This document shows, in pieces, positions 34,463-42,092 of a DNA stretch of 50,317 bases. This DNA is from a virus. The position numbers and the translations under genes were made by a program. How positions within the stretch are numbered: the first letter of the stretch is position 1; the number at the start of each line of letters is the position of its first letter. The notes below the pieces were generated by a model, which was given only the letters and a program-made list of their open reading frames with translations, searched no databases and had not been told where the DNA came from. The stretch spans positions 1 to 50,317 of IMG/VR virus record IMGVR_UViG_3300025112_002310; one strand, 5' to 3'.

Positions 34463-35632
34463 ATGAAGCAGACTATTTGTTTAACTATGATTGTTAAGAA
34501 CGAAATTGATGTTCTTAAAAACGCTTTTGATAGCGTAGCCCATTTAATTGATTATTGGGTAATTGCGGATACGGGCTCTGACGATGGAACTCAGGACTTT
34601 ATTAAAACGTATTTTAAAGAGAAGGGAATTGAGGGAGAATTGTACGAAGATGAGTGGGTTAACTTTGCTCACAATCGTCAATTAGTCTCTGAGAGGGCCA
34701 AAAATAAAGCCGATTACCATCTCACGATAGATGCTGATGAAGTTCTTGTTCCGCTCAAGAAAGACGTACCTAGTCTTAAAGAGAAGATTAAGAAGCTCCC
34801 TAAGTTTAAAGAGGATCTAGTGAGAGTGTATACCCACTTAAATCCGTGGGTATATAAGAGAGCCCAACTCTTTAGAGGGTCTCTAGATTGGAAGTGGGCA
34901 GAAGGACTGCACGAGTATCCTTATTGTGAGCAGGCTACCTCCGAAGAGTTTTTTGATTCTTTTTGTATTTACACAGAGGGAGGAGGATCAAGAGGAAAAG
35001 AGGATAACCGTCTAGAAGCAGATGTTCGAGAACTAGAAAAGATGCTAGAAGAACAGCCCTCTGGTAGAAATTACTATAATCTAGGAATGACGCACCAATC
35101 TCGAACAGACTATGGCCCAGCGATTGATGCTTATACCAAATGCATTGAACTAACTAGTTGGGATGAGGAGAAGTATTTGGCCTATCTCTCTAAAGCAGCG
35201 TGTATGCATTATAGTGGAAGGATGGATGGAGCAGTTCGTGAGTATTCCAAAGCTACTACTATTATTCCTTATCGGTCTGAAGCATATTATTACCTAGCCG
35301 AGATGTATTTCCACAAGAATGAGTATATGATAAGTAAGGTTCTTTTGGAGTACGCTTCTAAATTGCCTTTTCCTAAAGGAGAGCTTAGTTTAGTAGATAA
35401 AGAAGTAACGGAGTGGAAGATTCAGGATGTATTATCCTTATGTTACTATGAAGAAGGTAAATATAAAGAAGCCTATAAACTACTCAAATCAGTGCTTAGG
35501 AGTAAGACGGTAAAAATATTTGATAAAGCCCAGAGACATAGGTTGGAAAATAATTTTGCCTTATTTAAGAGAGTGCATGGGTATCCTCGAAAAGTGCAAA
35601 AAGAGATTAGAGAAAAAAAGGAGAAAGAATAA
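34463..35632 (+). CDS. GT2 glycosyltransferase with C-terminal TPR helices
   Basis: Residues 1-~190 form a GT2 domain: LTMIVKNEIDVLKNAFDS, VIADTGSDDGTQDF and HLTIDADEVLVPL with the DAD metal site (~88-100). Residues ~200-370 contain TPR-like repeats (RNYYNLGMTHQSRTDYGPAIDAY and later YYYLAEMYFHKNEYMISK; ends given). This GT2-TPR layout is common in glycan modification enzymes. It closes the main sugar cluster. Confidence 0.87.
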   Translation: MKQTICLTMIVKNEIDVLKNAFDSVAHLIDYWVIADTGSDDGTQDFIKTYFKEKGIEGELYEDEWVNFAHNRQLVSERAKNKADYHLTIDADEVLVPLKKDVPSLKEKIKKLPKFKEDLVRVYTHLNPWVYKRAQLFRGSLDWKWAEGLHEYPYCEQATSEEFFDSFCIYTEGGGSRGKEDNRLEADVRELEKMLEEQPSGRNYYNLGMTHQSRTDYGPAIDAYTKCIELTSWDEEKYLAYLSKAACMHYSGRMDGAVREYSKATTIIPYRSEAYYYLAEMYFHKNEYMISKVLLEYASKLPFPKGELSLVDKEVTEWKIQDVLSLCYYEEGKYKEAYKLLKSVLRSKTVKIFDKAQRHRLENNFALFKRVHGYPRKVQKEIREKKEKE

Positions 35633-35847
35633 TGCCTGTATATAATTGGGAATGTACTGAGTGCGGAACTGTTTGGGAGATTTTTCAGTCGATGACTGAG
35701 CGTGATGAAGAACCTCCTAAGTATTGTAAGAAATGTAACCCTGATTTTGTGGGAGAGGGAACCTTAAAGCAGGTTCACTACCCTGGGAGCTTACCTAAGT
35801 TTAAGATTACAGGAGAAGGGGCATACTACCCTGATAAGTGGCAGTGA
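35632..35847 (+). CDS. FmdB-type zinc-ribbon protein (71 aa)
   Basis: It begins MPVYNWECTECGTVWE with a second CKKCN pair near residue 34, the FmdB zinc ribbon. AAGGAGAAAGAATA precedes the ATG. Similar to the N-terminus of the gene at 18705. Role unknown; possibly regulatory. Confidence 0.75.
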   Translation: MPVYNWECTECGTVWEIFQSMTERDEEPPKYCKKCNPDFVGEGTLKQVHYPGSLPKFKITGEGAYYPDKWQ

Positions 35848-36188
35848 ACGACAAATTAAATCATTTTGATGTGTATCAGGACGCAGCCGAGGCTACTGCA
35901 ATCTATCCTGCTAAAGGGGATAACTTATACTACCCTGCACTTGGACTCGCTGGAGAGGCAGGAGAGGTTTGTGAGAAGATTAAGAAGATCATGCGTGACC
36001 AGAAGGGTTATTGCACAGAAGAGGATGCAGAAGAAATAAGTAAAGAGCTTGGAGATGTTCTATGGTATCTCTCCACTCTTGCAACTGAAATTAATATTTC
36101 TTTATCCACTATTGCGGAGGACAACTTAAAGAAGCTGGCAGACCGTAAAGAGCGCAATATGCTTAGTGGATCAGGAGACAACAGGTAA
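35838..36188 (+). CDS. mazG: MazG-like nucleotide pyrophosphohydrolase
   Basis: The start is GTG at 35838 or 35844, overlapping the previous stop. ALGLAGEAGEVCEKIKKIMRD (given by its ends) and EISKELGDVLWYLSTLA contain the EExx12-ExxD metal-binding helices of all-alpha NTP pyrophosphatases. It may remove non-canonical nucleotides or lower ppGpp; substrate unknown. It neighbours a deaminase, consistent with nucleotide metabolism. Confidence 0.9.
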   Translation: MAVNDKLNHFDVYQDAAEATAIYPAKGDNLYYPALGLAGEAGEVCEKIKKIMRDQKGYCTEEDAEEISKELGDVLWYLSTLATEINISLSTIAEDNLKKLADRKERNMLSGSGDNR

Positions 36189-36556
36189 TGTTGGATTTAG
36201 ATGACCCGTTCCCGCCGATGAGGGCAGCTATTAATGAGTCCAAAAAGTCAAAACATAGGTTTCAAATAGGTGCTGCCATTGCCAAAGGTAAAAGAATCTT
36301 AGCTAAGGCTCATAATAGCCGCAAGACTCATCCTATATTTGGATCGGGAGATTACTCGACCCTCCATGCTGAGAGCTATGCCATATACAAAGCAGTTCGT
36401 CAAGGGATAGACTTAGTGGGGACCACTATTTATATCTATCGTCACAATAATAACTTAGCGAAACCTTGCCCTTGTTGCATGGGCCTCATTCATAAATATG
36501 GTATAAAAGAGGTCGTTTATAGTGGTAAAGAACTTAGGTCCAAGAGTGTCTGTTAA
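36188..36556 (+). CDS. Cytidine/deoxycytidylate deaminase-like protein
   Basis: A 122-residue zinc deaminase: STLHAESYAIYKAV carries the HAE catalytic motif (~59-72) and KPCPCCMGLIHKYGIKEVVYS has the PCxxC zinc pair (~93-113, ends given). The TAATG overlap couples it to mazG. The exact substrate (cytidine, dCMP or other) is not decided by the sequence. Its 3' end overlaps a minus-strand gene by 23 bp. Confidence 0.85.
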   Translation: MLDLDDPFPPMRAAINESKKSKHRFQIGAAIAKGKRILAKAHNSRKTHPIFGSGDYSTLHAESYAIYKAVRQGIDLVGTTIYIYRHNNNLAKPCPCCMGLIHKYGIKEVVYSGKELRSKSVC

Positions 36557-37406
36557 CACTATATTCTGCAAAGCCTTCATCTTTGCTTGGGACGCTACCT
36601 TGTTCATCAAAATCAGGCACCCAGTACTCTATATTTGTAACAGCGTGCCCTAAACCGTCAATATAATTGGCTATATTAGTGGGGTTTTCTTGACTGGTAA
36701 TATATTGGTAAAATAGGGTATAATCCTGATCTCCGAAGTTGAAAAACTCAGCGTGATCTAAAAATGTGTTTGCGTTAGTGGACCCCAGCATATTCTTAAA
36801 TTCCCCAAAGTTATTTATACCCCCTCGATACCTAGGTGTGGTCGCTGTTCCTTGGTAACGGTACTGTACTTCAAAATGCCTTAGTCCATGCATCTGCTTA
36901 AGTGTCTCAGTATCTGTTGCCTGCCATAGTCTCCTGTGATACCATTTTTGTTTTGTCTGAACATTACCTTGGGGACCGAGAGCAGAAACCCCTACAGCCC
37001 CGTAAGTATTGCCATAAGAATCAGCACTAGCAGGATACCATTCAAAGGTTTGTGGTTGCGTAAATGCTGAAGTGGAATAATTATCATATGATTTTTCTAT
37101 TTGGTAATGTGCCGTTACTAAAGATTGCAGTACGGTGCGTCCAACTCTGTACTCACAAGTTGGCTCAGTCAAGCTAAATGTAGTTGCTGAGGGGCCATAG
37201 ACTGGAACTCTTACATATTGTATTCCCAGATCTTGTGTTTCTATCATCCATGGACCAGAGCATTGATAACCTTGTCCGCTGGGAAAGGAGGGGCACCCCG
37301 AAACTCCAGAAGCAGCCCATGTACTCCCTCCTCCTGATAAGGATAGTCCAGGGACATTTCCTGTGGGATCTACTGGCGTAACTGGTGATGGGCTTACTGC
37401 GGGCAT
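36534..37406 (-). CDS. Virion-like protein, possible fibre/adhesin component (290 aa)
   Basis: It is rich in Gly, Ser, Thr, Tyr and Trp with a Pro/Gly-rich start (MPAVSPSPVTPVDPTGN), a beta-strand look, and no enzyme motif. A GGAG site lies 8 nt before ATG and a TATAAT box ~18 nt before it. The composition suggests a secreted or virion surface protein. It is isolated on the minus strand among metabolic genes. Function inferred only. Confidence 0.65.
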   Translation of the reverse strand: MPAVSPSPVTPVDPTGNVPGLSLSGGGSTWAASGVSGCPSFPSGQGYQCSGPWMIETQDLGIQYVRVPVYGPSATTFSLTEPTCEYRVGRTVLQSLVTAHYQIEKSYDNYSTSAFTQPQTFEWYPASADSYGNTYGAVGVSALGPQGNVQTKQKWYHRRLWQATDTETLKQMHGLRHFEVQYRYQGTATTPRYRGGINNFGEFKNMLGSTNANTFLDHAEFFNFGDQDYTLFYQYITSQENPTNIANYIDGLGHAVTNIEYWVPDFDEQGSVPSKDEGFAEYSVNRHSWT

Positions 37407-37535
37407 AATTTATTCTCCGTTTATATTATATAGTAAAACTAAAAAAGAATAACCCCTAAAATATTACCAAGAAATAAAAAAAAATCATTATATAGAAATA
37501 ATACCTCCAAAAAGTCAAATTGTCTATAATAAGGT
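37407..37535. promoter_or_regulatory. AT-rich divergent promoter region
   Basis: It separates the minus-strand virion-like gene from uvsX. On the minus strand a TATAAT box lies near 37426-37431. On the plus strand CTATAATAAGGT places TATAAT at 37525-37530, 5 nt before the uvsX ATG (leaderless). A-rich runs fill the middle (AAATAAAAAAAAATC), possibly an UP element. Confidence 0.55.
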
Positions 37536-38522
37536 ATGGAACAAGCTGTATTAAAACGATTAAAGAACGCTGGATTACTCTCTGAACAGATCCCTGACTT
37601 GGGGTTTGTTTCTACTGGAAGCTACTCTCTCAACAAGGTAATCTCAGGTGATTACTCCAAAGGCATTCCTGTTGGGATGATTACTCAATTTCATGGGGAG
37701 GCTTCTACTGCAAAGACTGTATTTGCCACTCATGTTCTTAAAGAGGCTCAAGCTCAAGGTTACTATTCAATGCTTGTGGATTCAGAGAATGCTTACAACG
37801 CTCAATTCGCACAGCATTTAGGATTAGATCCCAAGAAGCTAATCTATGCTGCTCCTGAAACTTTGGAAGACTGTTTTCAAGTTATAGAGGACACTATCCT
37901 AGCCATTAGAGAGAGCGACGCAGATACTCCGATTGTTGTAGCATACGACAGTATTGCAGTCTCCCCCTCTAAAGCAGAGTACGAGGCAGAGAACTACGAA
38001 GGAAACAATATGCAGGGAGCTATTCGAGCTAAGTCTACGGGAGCTTGTTTGAGAAAGATCAACCCTCTGATGCGTAAGTATAAAGTTGCTCTTGTAATCA
38101 TCAACCAAATTAGGAATAAAGTGGGCGTCATGTACGGGAGTCCAGAGACTATGGCAGCAGGAGGAAAATCATTAGAGTATTACCTTGGCGTAAATCTAAA
38201 GTGTATTTCAAATAAAACTAGCGACCTCCTTCGTGATGAGCATAAAAGTGTGATTGGGATTAAGGGTACAGTACGAAACACAAAGAACAAAGTCTCTGTT
38301 CCCTTTAGGGAATGCGAATTTGAGTTGATGTATAACGAGGGCCTTAAGCCTTTTGCGGGAGTCCTGAAACAGCTAGAAGCTGATGATATTATTCAGAGAA
38401 GTGGTGCATGGTATTCGGTGGATGGAACGGAAAAGAAGTTTCAATCGAAAGACTTTCTAGGACTACTTCAAGACACTACGGAAGCGGGATTCGACCCAAT
38501 TAGAAAATTTTTAGGATTTTAA
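37536..38522 (+). CDS. uvsX: RecA/UvsX-family recombinase
   Basis: A 328-residue protein with a RecA core: FVSTGSYSLNKVISGDYSKGIP, Walker A GEASTAKT (54-61, K60), VDSENAYNAQFA (~89-100), Walker B VVAYDSIAV (~131-139), and LVIINQIRNKVGVMYGSPE with loop L2 (~187-205). It promotes strand exchange in recombination-dependent replication with the UvsY-like and SSB proteins. The ATG follows a TATAAT box by 5 nt and has only AAGG as a partial ribosome site. Confidence 0.93.
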   Translation: MEQAVLKRLKNAGLLSEQIPDLGFVSTGSYSLNKVISGDYSKGIPVGMITQFHGEASTAKTVFATHVLKEAQAQGYYSMLVDSENAYNAQFAQHLGLDPKKLIYAAPETLEDCFQVIEDTILAIRESDADTPIVVAYDSIAVSPSKAEYEAENYEGNNMQGAIRAKSTGACLRKINPLMRKYKVALVIINQIRNKVGVMYGSPETMAAGGKSLEYYLGVNLKCISNKTSDLLRDEHKSVIGIKGTVRNTKNKVSVPFRECEFELMYNEGLKPFAGVLKQLEADDIIQRSGAWYSVDGTEKKFQSKDFLGLLQDTTEAGFDPIRKFLGF

Positions 38523-38524
38523 TC

Positions 38525-38552
38525 TTGCATTCTCTAACGGATCTGCTATAAT
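38525..38552 (+). promoter_or_regulatory. Sigma70-type promoter (TTGCAT-16-TATAAT)
   Basis: TTGCAT at 38525-38530, a 16-bp spacer and TATAAT at 38547-38552. The leader before the ATG at 38576 has AGAGGAGAA, so this transcript has an ordinary ribosome site, unlike the leaderless set. It could be an early promoter read by the host sigma factor. Confidence 0.65.
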
Positions 38553-38575
38553 AGGCGCACAAGAGGAGAATACCT

Positions 38576-38833
38576 ATGACTGATGATTCAACACTCGACG
38601 AACTTGCTGATCTTATTGATGAGGCTTTTGCTAAAGCCTTCGGAAGATCGACAGACAAGTCTGAAAAAACCTACGCTCCTAAAGAGGAGCTAACACCAAC
38701 AACCCCTGCTCTCTATGAATCTATTGAGGACTATACTGCTAAGACTGGTAAGCGATTCCGCATGACCAAAAGGCAGAAAGAACTTGGGATGACTAGAGAA
38801 GAAGCATTTACCCTTACTTATGGAGAATACTAG
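38576..38833 (+). CDS. Small acidic protein (85 aa), unknown
   Basis: A strong AGGAGAA site precedes ATG, 23 nt after the promoter box. The N-terminus is acidic (LDELADLIDEAFAKAFG); the C-terminus has a TKRQKELGMTREEAFTLTYG helix. First gene of a unit including the DUF932-like protein. No family recognised. Confidence 0.75.
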   Translation: MTDDSTLDELADLIDEAFAKAFGRSTDKSEKTYAPKEELTPTTPALYESIEDYTAKTGKRFRMTKRQKELGMTREEAFTLTYGEY

Positions 38834-38834
38834 A

Positions 38835-39620
38835 ATGATTAAAAACGAAGAACTACTGCGTACTTATGCCCCTGCTGCTTTTGCAACCGAACCCGAAAAA
38901 GGACAGGTATCTAGCCGATACTCTTTCCTTCCCACTACGGATATTCTTGAGATCCTTCAAGATGAGGGCTGGACGGCATGGAAGGCCCAGCAAGTGAAAC
39001 CGCGCCTGTGGAGTACAGGTCATGCTAAGCACATTATTCGCCTTCGCCATGAAGACCTTGATATGGATTCTTTTGGTGTTGGTGATTCCTTTCCTGAGAT
39101 GCTTCTTATGAATGCACACAACGGGACTGGTGCCTACGATCTTATGGGAGGTATCTTCCGTATGGTCTGCTCTAATGGCATGGTGATCTCTGAGAGCGAC
39201 TTTGGGAAGATCCACATCCGACACATCGGCTTTGAGCCTAAGCAGGTTGTAGAGGCTTCTAGGGCTCTCATTATGAACGCTACCAAAGTGGCTGATAAGA
39301 TCGACACTTGGCAGAATACTGAGCTTAGTGAGCGTTCTCGTCTGGACTTCTTTACGGATGCTGCTAAGATTCGTTTCGAGAACCCTGATGAGGGTCTGAT
39401 CCGAGACATGGCTACTGTTCGCAGAGAAGAAGACCGTGGGACTGATCTCTGGAGGACTTTTAATGTCGCTCAAGAGAACCTCATTCGAGGTGGTTTCCTT
39501 AACGGTTCTACCCGTCGCAGAGTGCGCCCTCTTACTTCTATTCAAAAAGATGTGAAATTCAACTCACAACTTTGGGATTTGGCGAGTACATATAGTGGAG
39601 AGAACGTTTCCCTCAACTAG
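38835..39620 (+). CDS. DUF932-like protein
   Basis: The ATG at 38835 comes 1 nt after the previous stop with GGAG 9 nt upstream. The motif series RYSFLPTTDILEIL, LMNAHNGTGAYDLMGGIFRMVCSNGM (ends given; ~100-125) and ALIMNATKV matches the phage/plasmid DUF932 family. Its molecular role is not established. Well-placed promoter and ribosome sites suggest good expression. Confidence 0.85.
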   Translation: MIKNEELLRTYAPAAFATEPEKGQVSSRYSFLPTTDILEILQDEGWTAWKAQQVKPRLWSTGHAKHIIRLRHEDLDMDSFGVGDSFPEMLLMNAHNGTGAYDLMGGIFRMVCSNGMVISESDFGKIHIRHIGFEPKQVVEASRALIMNATKVADKIDTWQNTELSERSRLDFFTDAAKIRFENPDEGLIRDMATVRREEDRGTDLWRTFNVAQENLIRGGFLNGSTRRRVRPLTSIQKDVKFNSQLWDLASTYSGENVSLN

Positions 39621-39634
39621 CCGAAGGAGATAGG

Positions 39635-40024
39635 GTGGGGAGGGAAATACGTATTTCCCTCCCTATTCGTATATCCATGAAAAATCCTGAATTTAGAGAG
39701 CCTTTGGCTAGTGATAGTGAAGGCTTATTCATAACCGTTGCTCAAATGCAGTTCTTCCTTAATCGCCCTTATGGGGCTGAGAAGTTTAAAGCGGGAGATT
39801 CGGACTTTATGCGGTACTATAAAAACTGCAAATTATACAATCTAATCTATGAAATGATGGAAGAGGATCCTGATTGTGCGATGATGTACTGGGATGCTAA
39901 GGCTGGAGGGGTAGCGATTACCTTCCCAGTTCAAGGGAAAGTAGCTAAGTCTTTAGATGAGTATTCTTTCTTAGCGAGTTTCGATGATGAAGATGACGAT
40001 GATGAAGATTCTTATATATTTTAA
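39635..40024 (+). CDS. Hypothetical protein with acidic tail (129 aa)
   Basis: GTG at 39635 is 5 nt from an AGGAG ribosome site and is the annotated start; the ATG at 39677 (MKNPEFREPLAS) is an alternative without a ribosome site. The body has LFITVAQMQFFLNRPYG and the C-terminus is strongly acidic (SFDDEDDDDEDSYIF). If GTG is used, a perfect hairpin lies within the first codons. Function unknown. Confidence 0.7.
   Translation: MGREIRISLPIRISMKNPEFREPLASDSEGLFITVAQMQFFLNRPYGAEKFKAGDSDFMRYYKNCKLYNLIYEMMEEDPDCAMMYWDAKAGGVAITFPVQGKVAKSLDEYSFLASFDDEDDDDEDSYIF
39636..39665 (+). repeat. Perfect inverted repeat at a gene start
   Basis: A 13+13-nt perfect palindrome (39638-39663, starting GGGAGGGAAATAC) extends by a T-A and G-T pair on each side. 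No T-tract follows. It overlaps the first codons after the GTG at 39635 and lies between an AAGGAGA site (39624-39630) and the ATG at 39677. Confidence 0.7.
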
Positions 40025-40026
40025 AA

Positions 40027-40206
40027 ATGGGAAGAACTTATAGATTTAACAAAAAAGATGGGTCAGGGAAACGAAAGCATAAGGCGAAGGCTTCTCGACA
40101 AAAAAAGAAGCGTAATTTAGGACGAAGAATAGCATCCAGGGACTATGATATAAGTGAGGATCGTTTTGAACGATTTACCAATCATGGAAAACCTAGTAAA
40201 TCATAA
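40027..40206 (+). CDS. Small basic protein (59 aa)
   Basis: It starts 2 nt after the previous stop: MGRTYRFNKKDGSGKRKHK, with a KASRQKKKR-type basic stretch and RDYDISEDRFERF tail. The very basic N-terminal half suggests nucleic acid binding. It overlaps the next gene by up to 53 nt. No clear ribosome site. Confidence 0.5.
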   Translation: MGRTYRFNKKDGSGKRKHKAKASRQKKKRNLGRRIASRDYDISEDRFERFTNHGKPSKS

Positions 40207-40768
40207 CCCTAATCCTAACTACATTACAGCTACGGACGCTATTTCTCCCGAAGCGGCATCTGCGTTATGCTCTTTAGTAGACGAGCGCGGGACAAAATCT
40301 GGATGGTTTTACAACCCAGACTGCTTAGAATATCAAATAGCGAACCCATTTTCTAAAGTTCAGCGCAAGAATGATGAGGAGATTGTCTCCGTTCTTCCTG
40401 AACTTTTTTCATTAGCTGAATCATGTATGCGTCACATGAATCGGGAGTTTACAAATACAGCTTGTGAAACAATTACTGGGTATCATGGTTTTTGGATTTT
40501 AAAGTATACGCAGGGAGGAGGTTTTGATTGGCACTGTGATTGGGACTCAGGACCAAACGGTATACGACCTCCCATTGTTGCGACAGCATGTATCATGTTA
40601 AATGATGATTTCACAGGAGGCGAGACCTGCCTTTCTAATGTAGGGATTTTAAATCGAGAAAAACTATCCTTAGTAATGTGGGATGGCTTCACACAGCATA
40701 GAGTATCACCAGTTATCGAAGGCTCACGCTACGCCTTAGTTATGCACTATACGGGGACTTTCAAGTAA
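40154..40768 (+). CDS. 2OG-Fe(II) oxygenase, prolyl-4-hydroxylase-like, copy 1
   Basis: GTG at 40154 or ATG at 40184 may be the start. FDWHCDWDSG gives the HxD iron motif (~125-134). TACIMLNDDFTGGETCL follows, and WDGFTQHRVSPVIEGSRYALVMHY provides the distal His and the 2OG-binding Arg (~177-200, parts quoted). This is the P4H-type double-stranded beta-helix. It would hydroxylate a protein or small molecule; the target is unknown. The next gene is a paralogue. Confidence 0.82.
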   Translation: MRIVLNDLPIMENLVNHNPNPNYITATDAISPEAASALCSLVDERGTKSGWFYNPDCLEYQIANPFSKVQRKNDEEIVSVLPELFSLAESCMRHMNREFTNTACETITGYHGFWILKYTQGGGFDWHCDWDSGPNGIRPPIVATACIMLNDDFTGGETCLSNVGILNREKLSLVMWDGFTQHRVSPVIEGSRYALVMHYTGTFK

Positions 40769-41391
40769 TGCTTGCCGCACCCTCAGTCCACAATTTGGCC
40801 CCTACTTATTTGATGTATCAAGATGTTATGTCGAAAGAGATGGCACAAACATTGATGGATTTAGTTGATGAGAAAGGAAAAGAGACTATCTGGGATGATA
40901 ATCCTAATTGCATAGAACTTCAGATCTCTAATCCCTTTTCTGAAGACGCATATTGGGATGAAGCATCTAAGGATCCTAGAGTAGTTTCTCTGCTTCCTAA
41001 CCTTATGGATTTAGGACAAACTTTTTTGCGCGAAGCGAACAAACATTTTAATAATAATGTTTGCCACACAATTACGGGGAATCATGGTTTTTGGGTGATG
41101 AGATATGACGCTCCTGGGGGAATGTTTGGTATGCATTGTGATGCGGATTTAGGACCGACAGGAGTTCACCCTCCTATTGTTGCGACAGCGGCTATCCTAC
41201 TTAATGATGATTACGAAGGAGGAGAGACTATCGTATTGGATGGTAAGAAGCACGGGAGTTATTTAGAGCGTAAGAAGCGTTCTGCTGTATCGTGGGATGG
41301 ATGGGCACAACATCAAGTGTGTCCTGTTACGAAAGGATCACGTTATGTGTGTATTGTTCACATGGTAGGGTCCCTAAGAGGAACTATATGA
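40768..41391 (+). CDS. 2OG-Fe(II) oxygenase, prolyl-4-hydroxylase-like, copy 2
   Basis: The TAATG overlap follows copy 1. The order is the same: MFGMHCDADLGPTGVHPPIV (HxD near residues 129-131), AAILLNDDYEGGETI, then WDGWAQHQVCPVTKGSRYV with distal His and Arg. The pair shares the layout SPEAASALCSLVDERG / SKEMAQTLMDLVDEKG at the N-terminus, showing an old tandem duplication. Substrate unknown. Confidence 0.82.
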   Translation: MLAAPSVHNLAPTYLMYQDVMSKEMAQTLMDLVDEKGKETIWDDNPNCIELQISNPFSEDAYWDEASKDPRVVSLLPNLMDLGQTFLREANKHFNNNVCHTITGNHGFWVMRYDAPGGMFGMHCDADLGPTGVHPPIVATAAILLNDDYEGGETIVLDGKKHGSYLERKKRSAVSWDGWAQHQVCPVTKGSRYVCIVHMVGSLRGTI

Positions 41392-41624
41392 TGAGTTGGA
41401 TTTGGGGAGAAAAACAGGAAAAGATACCTATGAAGTTTACAGCCAAGACGAAGGCTGCAAATACAGAGGATAAAATTCTCGTTGTTAAATTAGAATTAAA
41501 AATGGATGTGCCAGAGGGACTGGACTTAGTTAAGGCTCTCAGGGATGCAAGCGTAAATGTGGAGTTTCCTAAGGGGATCGACCTGCGTGACGTTCATTTA
41601 GCTCATGTGGAGATTAGAAAGTAG
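41388..41624 (+). CDS. Small hypothetical protein (78 aa)
   Basis: ATG at 41388 overlaps the previous TGA, with GAGGAAC before it. The body is a possible beta-alpha fold: KILVVKLELKMDVPEGLDLVK, then VEFPKGIDLRDVHLAHVEI (parts quoted). No family known. Confidence 0.65.
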   Translation: MMSWIWGEKQEKIPMKFTAKTKAANTEDKILVVKLELKMDVPEGLDLVKALRDASVNVEFPKGIDLRDVHLAHVEIRK

Positions 41625-41785
41625 TGGACCCAAATTTTGAAGTGGAGGGGTTCCCTTTCCCATTTGTCGTAACTTATGCGGGATTGTTGCGAATGTGTGA
41701 ATACTTTACTCAAAGTCTTCTAGCTTCTTCCCTAGATATTAATAAGGAGGGTAATAATGGTTACAACTTATATCCCAAAAAATAA
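41624..41785 (+). CDS. Possible small protein (53 aa)
   Basis: A GTG overlaps the previous TAG (TAGTG), and the frame runs into the next gene. The product starts VDPNFEVEGFPFPFVVTYAG and has a CEYFTQSLLAS helix. The ribosome site is weak, so this may not be translated. Confidence 0.4.
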   Translation: MDPNFEVEGFPFPFVVTYAGLLRMCEYFTQSLLASSLDINKEGNNGYNLYPKK

Positions 41786-42092
41786 CCCGTTAGGGGGCAC
41801 AAGGTTACAGAAAATTGCAAAAAAGCTGATTGATGAGTCTAATGAAGACAGGTCTTTAGCCTTGGATACTCATAGATTTTTTCGTCAGATGGTAGACGAA
41901 AACCCACAAGACGCAGCCGCAAAAAATTTAATGGTAGACTGCTTAAAGGTTGCCCAAGCGTCTAAGAATAATGTGGTTAAAATTATTGGATTGATGATTA
42001 AAATGGAAGAGTCCACTAGTGAAAAAACAAAAGGATCGGCCCATTCCCCTGCGTCCGTTTTTTCTGAACTCGACACTTTGAGTAATGACTAA
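41757..42092 (+). CDS. Helical hypothetical protein (111 aa)
   Basis: AAGGAGGGTAATA gives a strong ribosome site. The body is alpha-helical, with RLQKIAKKLIDESNEDRSLAL and AAKNLMVDCLKVAQASKNNVVK (parts quoted), and a Ser/Thr-rich tail. It overlaps the AAA+ ATPase gene by 8 nt, so the two may act together. No family recognised. Confidence 0.75.
   Translation: MVTTYIPKNNPLGGTRLQKIAKKLIDESNEDRSLALDTHRFFRQMVDENPQDAAAKNLMVDCLKVAQASKNNVVKIIGLMIKMEESTSEKTKGSAHSPASVFSELDTLSND

Noticed and set aside
35632-36556. Toxin-antitoxin reading of the zinc ribbon, MazG and deaminase group
   Set aside because: MazG and deaminase motifs are complete and fit nucleotide metabolism; no toxin motif is present.
38853-39545. 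Long minus-strand open frame opposite the DUF932-like gene (230 codons)
   Set aside because: It lies wholly antisense to a gene with recognised motifs, has no ribosome site and has a composition expected from the opposite strand.
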